Source: Myxococcales bacterium 68-20 (GTDB lineage Bacteria; Myxococcota_A; Polyangia; Polyangiales; Polyangiaceae). From it: a DNA stretch of 64,000 nt. A program made the translations under genes and the position numbers. Shown here piece after piece: positions 18,132 to 26,563 of the stretch. The notes below the pieces were generated by a model. It saw only the letters and a list, made by a program, of their open reading frames with translations, had not been told where the DNA came from and did no database searches. Each line of letters begins with the position of its first letter. The stretch's first letter is position 1. Where the stretch lies: positions 80,428-144,427 of the forward strand of contig MKVQ01000008.1 of the NCBI GenBank assembly GCA_001899635.1, given 5' to 3'.

Positions 18132-19606
18132 GACCCGTAGTGCCGATCGCGCTCGCCGCCGTCTCGGTCATGACGCTGGTGTTTGCTGCCTGCACCGGCG
18201 GCGGCTCATGGGAGCCAGATCCAATCCCGGCGCCCACGCCCACGCAGACTGCCGCTCCTCCGCGGGACTGCGAGGAGCTCGGCGGCGTGTGCCGGCAGGA
18301 TGCCTGCGACTACCGCCAAGGGCCGTGTCAGGGCTCCGTCACTGTGTGCCAATCGACGCCGCGCACGCGTGAGTGCGGCGACGGGAACGCAGCGCTTCCC
18401 TACGACGGGCCGAGGTGCTGTGTTCCGGCCGCCTTCGACGACGTGGGCTGGATGAAGCTCTCGTTCGATCCCGAATGCGGGCTTTCGTTCGCTCACGGCA
18501 GTGCGCAGCTTCCAGCGCCGGTCCAGTGGGAGCCATGCAGTGACGAGCTCCGCGCTCGGTGGCCGGAATGCTCCTTCATCCGGGTGGACTGGGCTCCGGG
18601 CGAAGGGCCCTACGCGGGGCGGACGATGGACGAGGCCCAGGCCGCCTCGTTCGACAAGCAACAGCGGACGACACGCCTCGTCGTGAGCCGCGTGACGGGG
18701 CCGGCGGTCTATCGGATGATCGTGCGCGTCGCCGACGGCAAAGTCGAGGCAGCGCTTCGCGAGACGCGACCGAGCTGCTCGCTGAGCCATGGAGATGTGC
18801 GCGCCTACAGCTCCCTGTTCACCGTGACACGCCGGGAGGGCGAGAAGATCGTGAAGACGGGCGCCCTCCTGGTTCCTCGCGAGTACATGCCGTACCCGGG
18901 GGACACCTCGGACGGGGTCGAGCCGGTGCACTACCTTGGCAACAACGGCTTCTTCACGACGCCGACCAACGTCATCACCTCGCACGAGCACGTCGATGGA
19001 GGGCGCGTTCCTGTCCGCCAGACACTCCCGGTGCAAGGCGCGCTCTCGAACGTCGTGTTCCGCGGTGACGTCGTCTTCTTCGCCGGGCGGGATCCCGAGC
19101 GGGCGAAGATCGAGATCTTCTCTTCGGGTGGGGTGCGCGACTTCCTCGCGTTCGGAGATGACTTGACCTCCGGCGCTGCAGACTTCGGGACCGACGGACG
19201 CGACATGGTCTGGGCCGAGGCGTCCGGACGCACGGGCGCGGGAGAGCCGTGGTCCAGCATCGACATCTTCACGGCGGCCTACACGAAGATGCCGGAGCTC
19301 ATCGGTCCCACGATCCGGAAGCGGCGGCTCCGCTCGGAGACGTCGTTCGGCGGCGCTCCTTTCATCGTTGGGTGCGAGCACGCTGCCCATACCGTCGGGA
19401 CGAGCGGCGTGCGTCTCGTGCGCCTGGCCGACGGACAGTCGTGGCTCCTCTTCAGCCCGAGCTCGGAGCCGGGGACATCGTGGCAGATCACGTCTCCGCT
19501 CGCGGTGACGTGCGACGAGGTCCTCGTCCGGCTCCGACGCGGTGACGAGCACCAGGTGGCGAGGATCCCGTTCTCGAGCCTCGGTCCGGGCGAGGCTGCG
19601 GACTGA
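18128..19606 (+). CDS. Predicted lipoprotein, tandem paralogue
   Basis: A 492-residue lipoprotein. The signal peptide MRPVVPIALAAVSVMTLVFAAC has a good lipobox (FAAC), followed by a Pro/Thr stalk. A Cys-rich segment (CEELGGVCRQDACDYRQGPC) comes next, absent from the upstream paralogue, then the shared ectodomain (FDDVGWMKLSFDPECG; VQWEPCSDE; GVRDFLAFGDDL; GTDGRDMVW; PFIVGCEHAA). Translation is coupled to the upstream gene by an ATGA overlap. The pair most likely arose by tandem duplication followed by divergence. Function unknown; extracytoplasmic location is a firm prediction. Confidence 0.85.
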   Translation: MRPVVPIALAAVSVMTLVFAACTGGGSWEPDPIPAPTPTQTAAPPRDCEELGGVCRQDACDYRQGPCQGSVTVCQSTPRTRECGDGNAALPYDGPRCCVPAAFDDVGWMKLSFDPECGLSFAHGSAQLPAPVQWEPCSDELRARWPECSFIRVDWAPGEGPYAGRTMDEAQAASFDKQQRTTRLVVSRVTGPAVYRMIVRVADGKVEAALRETRPSCSLSHGDVRAYSSLFTVTRREGEKIVKTGALLVPREYMPYPGDTSDGVEPVHYLGNNGFFTTPTNVITSHEHVDGGRVPVRQTLPVQGALSNVVFRGDVVFFAGRDPERAKIEIFSSGGVRDFLAFGDDLTSGAADFGTDGRDMVWAEASGRTGAGEPWSSIDIFTAAYTKMPELIGPTIRKRRLRSETSFGGAPFIVGCEHAAHTVGTSGVRLVRLADGQSWLLFSPSSEPGTSWQITSPLAVTCDEVLVRLRRGDEHQVARIPFSSLGPGEAAD

Positions 19607-19737
19607 CCAAGCCGCGCTGGCGCCGGCGCCCAGACGGTCGGCTGGCGCGGTGACCGATGTGCAACGTTTCGGCGCGAGGCGAGCGCATTCACCGCCGGTA
19701 CATTGCGCGCCGGCGGACAGTGAGCGATTCTGGAACG

Positions 19738-21645
19738 ATGCCTCACCGGTCTGCGTCTGAATCGCTTTGGCGCTTCCTCGGCACGTTCGCCCTCGGTGCT
19801 GCCGCGGTCGCCTGCGGGAGCGACGTCGATCCCAGCGCCGATCCGACGACGAAGCCCACCCCGGGCGAGCGCGGCCCGGACTGTGGCGATGACGGCTTCA
19901 CGCCGTGCGTCGAGCCGGGGGGAAAGTGCACGGGCGATGACGACTGCGCGGGCCGCTGCGTCGATGCCAAGTGCGCGGAGCCGACCCATGACGACGGCAA
20001 GAGGAACCTCGACGAGAGCGACATCGATTGCGGTGGCGCGACCGCGCCGATCTGCGCCGATGGCCAGCGTTGCGCGGCCAACACGGACTGCGCAGGACTG
20101 TGCACCGACGGCAAGTGCGCGACCGCCACCCACGGCGACGGGAAGAAGAACCTCGATGAGACCGACATCGACTGTGGCGGCGCGACCGCGCCGACGTGCG
20201 TAGCGGGCAAGACCTGTCTCATCGACAAGGACTGCGAGGGGCTCTGCACCAGCGGCACTTGCGCCGCTCCGAGCCATGAGGACGGGAAGAAGAACCTCGA
20301 CGAGACCGACGTCGACTGTGGCGGCGCGACCGCGCCGGGCTGTTTCGTGGGCAAGGTGTGCAGCGTCAGCAACGACTGCAACCTCCAATACTGCAAGGCC
20401 GGCGCCTGCGCGCAGCCTCTCACCGACGACAACATCAAGAACGGCGCCGAGACCGACGTCGACTGCGGTGGCCCCACGCTGACCGAAGGCGCCCTGAACG
20501 TCACGCCTTCGCGGTGCGCTCTGACGAAGACCTGCGCTGCGGACAGCGACTGCGCGAGCGGCGTCTGCTCCGACACGAAGGTGTGCGTCGAGGCGCCGAG
20601 CTGTCGTCCGCGCCATGGCGGCGCCACGTGCGGCACCGGCGAAACCGGCCAGGCGGGCGCCAACCACGAGAGCTGCTGCAAGACCCTCCCTGTCTCCGGC
20701 CTGACGATGAGTCACATGGGGGTCACCAAGCAGGTCTACGTCGACAAATACGAGATCACTGCCGGCCGCGTCCGCGAGTGGGTCCGGGCGATCCGTGCGC
20801 AGTACGGCGGCGTGGGCAACGTTCGCGCGTGGGTCACCGCCAAGATGGCGGCCGATTCGCTCGTGCAGACCCAGCTCTCGGCTCACACCGCGTACTTGCC
20901 CTCGCGCGAAGACGGCGAATCCTACGCCTTCCCCAAGTCCGGCGGCGGCACCACCGCGGTCGACATCGGCATGATGAACCAGCTCGGACCGACCTCGTAC
21001 CATCGCGGGCCGGGCCTGGGCGCGCCCACCGCCACGAGCGGCTGCGGGATGTACGACGGCGCATTTGGCCACCGCACGTACTGGTTCGACGCAGCCGAGC
21101 GCACCTACTTCGGCGAGATTCCCCGTCCGGTGACGACCAAAGAGCAGCTCGACGAGAAGTCGATGAACTGCCTGACGCCGGCAATGTACGCCGCGTTCTG
21201 CGCGTGGGACGGTGGCTACCTCGTGACCCAAGCGGCCGCGCAGGCGGCCTATGGCCCCGACAACTACCCGTGGGGCTCACAGGCGCCGAAGACGGACCCG
21301 CAGAAGCGCGCCAACGTCAACAACGGCGTAACCGCCTTCAGCCCGGCCAACCCGCCGCGCTACGTCTATCCGATCGTCAACTACGGGACGTTCGAGCAAG
21401 ACTTCACGCCGGTCATCGCCGCGCCGGGGCGCTTCCCACTCGACGTCAGCCCGGTGCGGCCGGCGAACGACTCGTGGATGGACTTTGGCGGCAACATGAT
21501 TGAAGTCGTCCAGAACGGCACCGCATTCTCGGGCTACGCCGGCGGCTCGTGGGAAGGCCACGAGTCCGGGCGGGCGATGAACGGCGCCGTCGTCGCCTAC
21601 GACAAGTACGGTAAGACCGGCGCGCGCTGCATGCGCCTGCGGTGA
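19738..21645 (+). CDS. Cys-rich-repeat lipoprotein with FGE-sulfatase-like domain
   Basis: About 635 residues. The lipoprotein signal (SLWRFLGTFALGAAAVAC) is followed by four Cys-rich repeats of 48 residues, each with a CAGLCTDGKC-type start and an LDETDIDCGG core, at about residues 70-245. A further Cys cluster follows. From about residue 330 the protein has the FGE-sulfatase fold: YVDKYEITAGRVREWV, MYAAFCAWDGGYLVT, the Asp-containing FGGNMIEVVQ in place of GNVWEW, and the terminal GARCMRLR. It is probably a ligand-binding or structural surface protein rather than an enzyme. The ATG at 19738 was chosen to fit the signal peptide. It lies 131 bases after the two paralogous lipoproteins. Confidence 0.82.
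   Translation: MPHRSASESLWRFLGTFALGAAAVACGSDVDPSADPTTKPTPGERGPDCGDDGFTPCVEPGGKCTGDDDCAGRCVDAKCAEPTHDDGKRNLDESDIDCGGATAPICADGQRCAANTDCAGLCTDGKCATATHGDGKKNLDETDIDCGGATAPTCVAGKTCLIDKDCEGLCTSGTCAAPSHEDGKKNLDETDVDCGGATAPGCFVGKVCSVSNDCNLQYCKAGACAQPLTDDNIKNGAETDVDCGGPTLTEGALNVTPSRCALTKTCAADSDCASGVCSDTKVCVEAPSCRPRHGGATCGTGETGQAGANHESCCKTLPVSGLTMSHMGVTKQVYVDKYEITAGRVREWVRAIRAQYGGVGNVRAWVTAKMAADSLVQTQLSAHTAYLPSREDGESYAFPKSGGGTTAVDIGMMNQLGPTSYHRGPGLGAPTATSGCGMYDGAFGHRTYWFDAAERTYFGEIPRPVTTKEQLDEKSMNCLTPAMYAAFCAWDGGYLVTQAAAQAAYGPDNYPWGSQAPKTDPQKRANVNNGVTAFSPANPPRYVYPIVNYGTFEQDFTPVIAAPGRFPLDVSPVRPANDSWMDFGGNMIEVVQNGTAFSGYAGGSWEGHESGRAMNGAVVAYDKYGKTGARCMRLR
19945..20470 (+). repeat. Tandem repeat, 144-bp unit (three full copies plus a partial fourth)
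   Basis: Units start at 19945, 20089, 20233 and 20377, exactly 144 bp apart, each encoding 48 residues with the core DGKKNLDETDIDCGG. The first three are close at DNA level (GGCGCGACCGCGCCG recurs in each); the fourth diverges after the DCGG core. The exact spacing suggests duplication within this gene. Confidence 0.85.
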
Positions 21646-21733
21646 GCGGGTGGTCGGCTCGCCGTCCAGTCGACAGTGGCGCTGCATGCGCCTGCGGTGA
21701 GCGGGTGGTCGGCTCGTCGTCCAGTCCACGATG
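21624..21733 (+). repeat. 55-bp tandem duplication across a stop codon
   Basis: Copy 1 at 21624-21678 contains the last codons and the TGA of the Cys-repeat lipoprotein. Copy 2 follows directly at 21679-21733 and begins with the same GCGCTGCATGCGCCTGCGG. Four or five of 55 positions differ. Copy 2 is non-coding. Confidence 0.85.
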
Positions 21734-21786
21734 GTGGCGATAGCCGCCCCGTGAAATCGACTGCGCGAACCTCGAGCTCGGTAATA

Positions 21787-21835
21787 ATCATATGATAACG
21801 ATCGCGTACGCAATCGCTCTAAACGAGGAATTGCG
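21787..21835. promoter_or_regulatory. AT-rich region with palindrome and inverted repeat upstream of the V4R gene
   Basis: This is one of the few AT-rich spots in the window. It holds the perfect 10-bp palindrome ATCATATGAT (21787-21796) and an inverted repeat CGCAAT (21809-21814)/ATTGCG (21830-21835). It lies 36-84 bases before the ATG of the V4R gene, so it probably contains the promoter and perhaps an operator. The factor is unknown. Confidence 0.4.
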
Positions 21836-21870
21836 TTGCGGCTTCTTTCGAAGTTTGATTGCCTGCTCGA

Positions 21871-22536
21871 ATGAGCGACGATGACAAGCTCCGAACTGTT
21901 CGCTGCCCGGAGCCGTTGACGCCGCTGTTCGCCGACGCCGAGCGGATCATGGGGTCGTTCTTCGGCGATCTACAGCGGGCTCCGGAGCGGGGCGACATCC
22001 AGATCAGCGGCGTTCGTTATCTGTTGATGCGAACGGATTCGCTTGCGATCGAGCTGCATGCGGAGCTGCGCAAGACGTTCGGCGAGGCCGGAGCACGCCA
22101 GATTCGCTACAAGCTCGCGCGCGCATGCGGCATGCGCGACGCGCGGATGTTCCATGAGCGCCTGAACGTCGTCGAGCCGACGATGAAGCTCGCCCTCGGT
22201 CCCGTTCACTTCGCCCACGTCGGGTGGGCAAACGTGAACATCTACCCGGAGAGCGCGCCGCAGCCCAACGAGGACTACTTCCTGGCATACGACCACCCGT
22301 ACTCGTTCGAGGCGGCATCCTTCCTCGAAAACGGCATCACTTCGAAAGAGCCCGTTTGCTTCATGAACGCGGGCTACAGCGCCGGCTGGTGCGAAGCGAG
22401 CTTCGGCGTCGAGCTCAAGGCCGAGGAGCTCACGTGCCGGGCGCGCGGGGACGCCAACTGCGTCTTCGTCATGGCGCACCCGCGACACTTCGAGCGACTC
22501 GCTCGCGAGTACCGCGAGAAGAGCGGCCTCGCGTGA
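21871..22536 (+). CDS. XylR_N-V4R domain sensor protein
   Basis: A 221-residue soluble protein with no DNA-binding domain. The N-terminal half matches the XylR N-terminal aromatic-sensing region (SGVRYLLMRTDSLAIELHAE; ARACGMRDARMFHERL). The C-terminal half is a V4R (4-vinyl reductase) domain with the Cys pattern EELTCRARGDANCVFVMAHP, which in XylR/DmpR-type sensors binds small aromatic ligands. The ATG at 21871 is the best start. The next gene, a GAF-STAS protein, begins 21 bases after the stop, so the two should be co-transcribed and may act together as a signal-input pair. The ligand is unknown; the benzoyl-CoA genes 11 kb away make an aromatic compound plausible. Confidence 0.82.
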   Translation: MSDDDKLRTVRCPEPLTPLFADAERIMGSFFGDLQRAPERGDIQISGVRYLLMRTDSLAIELHAELRKTFGEAGARQIRYKLARACGMRDARMFHERLNVVEPTMKLALGPVHFAHVGWANVNIYPESAPQPNEDYFLAYDHPYSFEAASFLENGITSKEPVCFMNAGYSAGWCEASFGVELKAEELTCRARGDANCVFVMAHPRHFERLAREYREKSGLA

Positions 22537-22557
22537 GCGCGAAGGGGATCTCCGCCG

Positions 22558-23622
22558 ATGGACACGCGCGCAATCGATCCTCAATCCATTGAGCGTATGC
22601 GCGAGGAGCGAGCCCTTCTCTCCCGACTGGTGCGTCGGCGAAGCGAAGCGCTTCAGTTCCTCCAGCTCATGACCAAGAGCTTCACCTCGCTCCTGCTCAA
22701 GGACAAGAGCGAGATCGGCGACACGCTCAGCTCACTGGTCCTCACCTTCTTCGAGGCCCGCTTCGGCGCGGTCGTGTTGCGCTCGGCGAGCGGGGATCTG
22801 ACCGTCTCGGGCTGTCAGGGCGCGAGCCCGGCGGCACTCACCGGCGCCGCGGCCGTTTCTGCGCTGCAAGCCTTGATGGACGACAAGACCGCCCAGCTCG
22901 TGGATGCGGAGCGTGCAGAGCGCCTCTGGCCTGACCGCCCCGCGCCCATGCGCGGCGGCTTCGCGTGCTGCACGATCGAGAGCAACGACACCGCGGTCGG
23001 CCTCATCCTCGTCTCCGACAAGTCCTCCGGTGAGAGCGTGGCGGACGAGGAGCTCGAGTTCCTTGCGGCTGCGGCCGGCCTTGGCGGCATGGCGCTTTCG
23101 AACGCCGACCTCCTCGTGGCGCAGACCGCGTTGACCGGTGACGTTCAGCGGCAGGTGGAGCAAGCGAAGCGTGAGTCCGCCGAGAAGCAGCGCGCCCTCG
23201 ACGAGCTCGATCGCAAGCTCGAGGTCATCGAACAGCAGAAGGCGGCGATCCGGGAGCTGTCGACGCCGATCCTCCAGGTCGGGGACGACGTTCTGGCGCT
23301 GCCGCTCATCGGCAACGTCGACGTCGATCGCAGCGAAGACGTCATGGAGAAGCTGCTGACCGAAGTGACGGCGCGGCGAGCGAGCTTCGTCATCATCGAC
23401 GTCACCGGTGTCCTCATGGTGGACACGAGTACGGCGAGCTACCTGCAGCGGATGGTGAGGGCGACGGAGCTGCTCGGTGCTTCGTGCCTCCTCACCGGCA
23501 TTCGTCCGGCAGTCGCGCAGGCGCTCGTGTCCGTCGGTGCGGAAATGTCCGAGCTCACGACCCTCCGCACTCTGCGAGAAGGACTCGCGGAGTGTTCGAG
23601 ACGCCAGCAGCGACGGCGGTAG
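22558..23622 (+). CDS. GAF-coiled-coil-STAS protein (RsbR-like)
   Basis: A 354-residue signalling protein. A GAF-like domain covers about residues 45-190. A coiled coil follows at about 195-235 (VQRQVEQAKRESAEKQRALD, then RKLEVIEQQKAAIREL), and then a STAS domain of the RsbR type from about 238: STPILQVGDDVLALPLIGNV is the RsbR signature, and IIDVTGVLMVDTSTA carries the phosphorylatable Thr/Ser positions (DTSTA). RsbR proteins assemble into stressosomes and relay signals by RsbT-like phosphorylation. No RsbS/RsbT gene is present here, so the partner must be elsewhere. It is paired with the V4R sensor upstream. Confidence 0.88.
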   Translation: MDTRAIDPQSIERMREERALLSRLVRRRSEALQFLQLMTKSFTSLLLKDKSEIGDTLSSLVLTFFEARFGAVVLRSASGDLTVSGCQGASPAALTGAAAVSALQALMDDKTAQLVDAERAERLWPDRPAPMRGGFACCTIESNDTAVGLILVSDKSSGESVADEELEFLAAAAGLGGMALSNADLLVAQTALTGDVQRQVEQAKRESAEKQRALDELDRKLEVIEQQKAAIRELSTPILQVGDDVLALPLIGNVDVDRSEDVMEKLLTEVTARRASFVIIDVTGVLMVDTSTASYLQRMVRATELLGASCLLTGIRPAVAQALVSVGAEMSELTTLRTLREGLAECSRRQQRRR

Positions 23623-23674
23623 CGTCGGCGCTCCAAAGGGGCTCCGATCTCAGCAGCGCTCTCGGCGATCCAGG

Positions 23675-25183
23675 TCACCGCCGGATCGACTTCGCCCTTT
23701 TCACGAGCTCGATGAGTTGCACTCGATCGGGGTCCTGCTTCGACGCGCCCGACAGGATCGCGAGCACGTCGTCGAAGCGAGCCCCTTCGCTGTGCTTCGA
23801 CCGGCGGAGGATTTCGGCGAACTCCACCGTGGCAGCGGCGAACCGAAGGTCGTCGGAGGCGGCTTCGAACGACGTAGCCAGGCTCTTCGCAGGGAAGGGG
23901 ATCGACGCCTCGGTCGAGACATCGCCCTCGGGCTGCTTCCAGCGAAGCTTCACGTTCGCGAGGGGCGATTCGGCGAGCTGACCATCCTTGGCACTCTGGG
24001 TCAGCTCCACCTCGTAGAAGGCCGTCACCGAGTGCCCGGCGCCGAGCTCCCCCGAGTCCTTCGTGTCGTCCTCGAAATCCTCCTTGTTCAGGATCCGGTT
24101 CTCGTAGCCGACGAGGCGGTACCGCTGCACGAATGCGGGATCGAGCTCGAGCTGGATCTTCGTGTCCTTCGCGATCACCTGGAGCGTCGACACCAGCCGC
24201 TTCTGCACGATGCGGTCGATCTCCTCGGGCCCGTCGATGTACGCGTAGTTGCCGTTGCCCTTGTCGGCGAGGCCCTCCATGTCGCGCGCGTTGTAGTTCC
24301 CGTGGCCGAAGCCGAAGGTGGAGAGCGTGATCTTCTTCTCGCGCTTCTCCTCGATCAGCGAGATCAGGGCGCTACCCGTGAGGCCGACGTTGAAGTCGCC
24401 GTCGGTGCAGAGGATGACGCGGTTCACCGACTCCACCTGCTGCTGGAGCTTCACCTGTTCGGCGAGCTCGTAGGCCTTCCGGATGCCGCCTTCGCCGTTC
24501 GTGCTGCCGCCTGCAGCGAGTCGGTCGATCGCTTTGTTGATCCTTCCCTTGTCGGTCACGCGCGTCGGCGCGAGGAGCACGGATTCGTTGCCCGAGTAGG
24601 TCACGATCGAGAGCGTGTCGGCGTCCGTGAGCTTCGACACGAGGCTCTTGAGCAGCCGCTGTACCAGCGGGAGCTTGTCGGGCGCCTCCATCGAGCCTGA
24701 GACGTCGACGAGAAAGACGAGGTTCGCCGGCTTCCGCTGCGCGACGTCGATCACCTCGCCCTGGAGCCCCACACGAAGGAGGTGGAAGCCCTGACCGAAG
24801 GGCGACGGTGCGCCGTCGACCTGGACGGAGAATGGCTTGTCGTCCTGCGGCGGCGCGTAGTCGTAACGGAAGTAGTTGATGTACTCCTCGACGCGGACGC
24901 TGTCCGGGTTCGGCAGGCGGCCCGCGCGCACGTCTCGGCGCATCAACGAGTAGCTACCGGTATCGACATCGGCTCCGAACGTCGAGACCGGCTCCGTCGC
25001 CGTCTCCACCCAGTCGTTCTCGACCAGCTTCCCGTACGTCTCGTCGGAGACGTCGCCGTTCGGCGGGATCGCGCGGGTGCTGGACGGCTCGCCGAAGCCG
25101 AGCGAGCCCGCGCCGTCCGCTCCGCAAGCAACGACGGAGGTGGCAAGGAGCAGCGTGGGAATCAAGGGGCGAAGGAAGCGCAT
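23675..25183 (-). CDS. YfbK-like von Willebrand factor A lipoprotein
   Basis: A 502-residue lipoprotein. The signal peptide ends in TSVVACGAD. An N-terminal YfbK-type domain (TFGADVDTGSYSLMRRDV; RVEEYINYFRYDYAPP) precedes a VWA domain with the MIDAS motif DVSGSM (about residues 162-167), TDADTLSIVTYSG, and CTDGDFNVG. The C-terminal DUF3520-like region follows (LELDPAFVQRYRLVGYENR). Metal-dependent protein binding outside the inner membrane is expected. It is convergent with the STAS gene and divergent from the LytS-type kinase, with about 200 bases of shared upstream region. Confidence 0.92.
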   Translation of the reverse strand: MRFLRPLIPTLLLATSVVACGADGAGSLGFGEPSSTRAIPPNGDVSDETYGKLVENDWVETATEPVSTFGADVDTGSYSLMRRDVRAGRLPNPDSVRVEEYINYFRYDYAPPQDDKPFSVQVDGAPSPFGQGFHLLRVGLQGEVIDVAQRKPANLVFLVDVSGSMEAPDKLPLVQRLLKSLVSKLTDADTLSIVTYSGNESVLLAPTRVTDKGRINKAIDRLAAGGSTNGEGGIRKAYELAEQVKLQQQVESVNRVILCTDGDFNVGLTGSALISLIEEKREKKITLSTFGFGHGNYNARDMEGLADKGNGNYAYIDGPEEIDRIVQKRLVSTLQVIAKDTKIQLELDPAFVQRYRLVGYENRILNKEDFEDDTKDSGELGAGHSVTAFYEVELTQSAKDGQLAESPLANVKLRWKQPEGDVSTEASIPFPAKSLATSFEAASDDLRFAAATVEFAEILRRSKHSEGARFDDVLAILSGASKQDPDRVQLIELVKRAKSIRR

Positions 25184-25438
25184 GGCGTGCCCTGACGCAA
25201 CGCACGTGCCGTGGTGCTCGCGCGCGAAGAGCCCTGCTTTTTGCGTGATTCTCGCGATGGCTTTGCGACGAGGAGCATGACGGTCCGATCATGGCGAGAT
25301 CGCGGATCCCGCGTTGCGAGAGGCCTTCGGGCCGCGTCGAGCTGGGGCTCGCGCCCAAGATCCCGCAGCGGCGCCTCAACAACCTGCATGGGCGATACGC
25401 TTTCCGCTACCGTCTCGGGCGAGAGCGATCTCGGTGTC

Positions 25439-26551
25439 ATGAGCGCAGCAGCGAACAACCGGAGCAGCTGGGGGCCGAAGGCTCCGTCGTCGACGCGCGA
25501 AGGTGTCGTCCGGTCGACCGTCCGGGCCTTGCTGGTGCCGCGTCGCGCGATCCCGATCGCGCTGGTCGTCGTCCCGCTCACGATCATCCAGGACGCGTAC
25601 AGTCGCGAGGCATTGGCGGTGCCGATCGCGCTTCTCATGTGCGGGAGCTTCCTCCTCGTCGGGCCTTCGCTCTGGCGCGCGCTCTTTCCGCTCGACCGCC
25701 CGATCGCCGCCGGCGCGCTCTCTCGCGTCATCGTCTATGCCGGCGTCGGAGCGGCGGTCGTCTTCGGCGTCGGGCGCGGTCTCCCCGGGCTCGCCGGGGC
25801 GGGGCCCACGTTCATGACGACCGGGCCGAGCCTCGTCGTCTGCATGGCGCTCTTCTGGGTCGGTGGCTGGGGGCTCGCGCGCGACATCGATCTCGAGCTC
25901 CACCTGCGCCGCGCGCGCGCTCGGGCCGAGGCGCTCGCTCGCGAGGCCGATCACGCGCAGCTCTTCGCCCTGAAGAGCCACCTCGATCCGCACTTCCTCT
26001 TCAACACGCTGAACGCGATCGCGGAGTGGTGCCGCGCGGACGGCGCCGTCGCGGAGCGCGCAATTCTCCAGCTCTCGTCGATGCTCCGCACGATGATGAC
26101 CGGCATCAGCACGACGACGTGGCCGCTCGAACGCGAGATCGAGCTCGTCGATGCGCTGTTCGCGCTCCACGCCATCCGTGATCCGTCCCTCTTCACGGTC
26201 GATCGTCGCGTTCCGGAGCCGGTCCCGGACGTCGAGGTCCCGCCGATGGTGCTCCTCCCGCTCGTCGAGAACGCGATGAAGCACGGTCCGCTCGCGCGGA
26301 ACAAAGGCGTCGTCGTGTTCGCGATCACGACGTCCGACGACGCGGTCTTCGTCGAGCTCTCGAATCCCGGCGCCTATTCCGGTCCGCGCGAGGGCGGGAG
26401 TGGTCTCCCGATCGTGGAGAAGCGCCTCGCGCTCGCCTACGGCCGGTCGGCGCGCTTCTCGATCGAGCGCGATGGCGATCGCACCCGGGCGTCGATGACC
26501 CTGCCTCGCGCTGCCGGCTATGCCTATCGCGCAGGCGCGTCTCTGGGGTAG
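25439..26551 (+). CDS. LytS/YpdA-type sensor histidine kinase
   Basis: About 370 residues. Roughly four membrane helices lie in the first 150 residues (PIALVVVPLTII; AVPIALLMCGSFLLVG; VIVYAGVGAAVVFGVG; LVVCMALFWVGGWGLA). They are followed by a linker helix and a His_kinase domain with LKSHLDPHFLFNTLNAI, where the His before the PHFLFN core is the phosphorylation site. An ATPase domain contains LVENAMKHG and GSGLPIVEKRL. Start choice is uncertain: ATG codons at 25388 and 25439 are both possible. The response-regulator gene begins 12 bases after the stop, so the two form a two-component operon. The input signal is unknown. Confidence 0.9.
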   Translation: MSAAANNRSSWGPKAPSSTREGVVRSTVRALLVPRRAIPIALVVVPLTIIQDAYSREALAVPIALLMCGSFLLVGPSLWRALFPLDRPIAAGALSRVIVYAGVGAAVVFGVGRGLPGLAGAGPTFMTTGPSLVVCMALFWVGGWGLARDIDLELHLRRARARAEALAREADHAQLFALKSHLDPHFLFNTLNAIAEWCRADGAVAERAILQLSSMLRTMMTGISTTTWPLEREIELVDALFALHAIRDPSLFTVDRRVPEPVPDVEVPPMVLLPLVENAMKHGPLARNKGVVVFAITTSDDAVFVELSNPGAYSGPREGGSGLPIVEKRLALAYGRSARFSIERDGDRTRASMTLPRAAGYAYRAGASLG

Positions 26552-26563
26552 CCTCGCGCTCTC

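Noticed and set aside
19619-19630. Palindrome GGCGCCGGCGCC after the second paralogous lipoprotein as a terminator
   Set aside because: A pure GC palindrome without a loop is expected by chance in this composition and lies in a probable operon.
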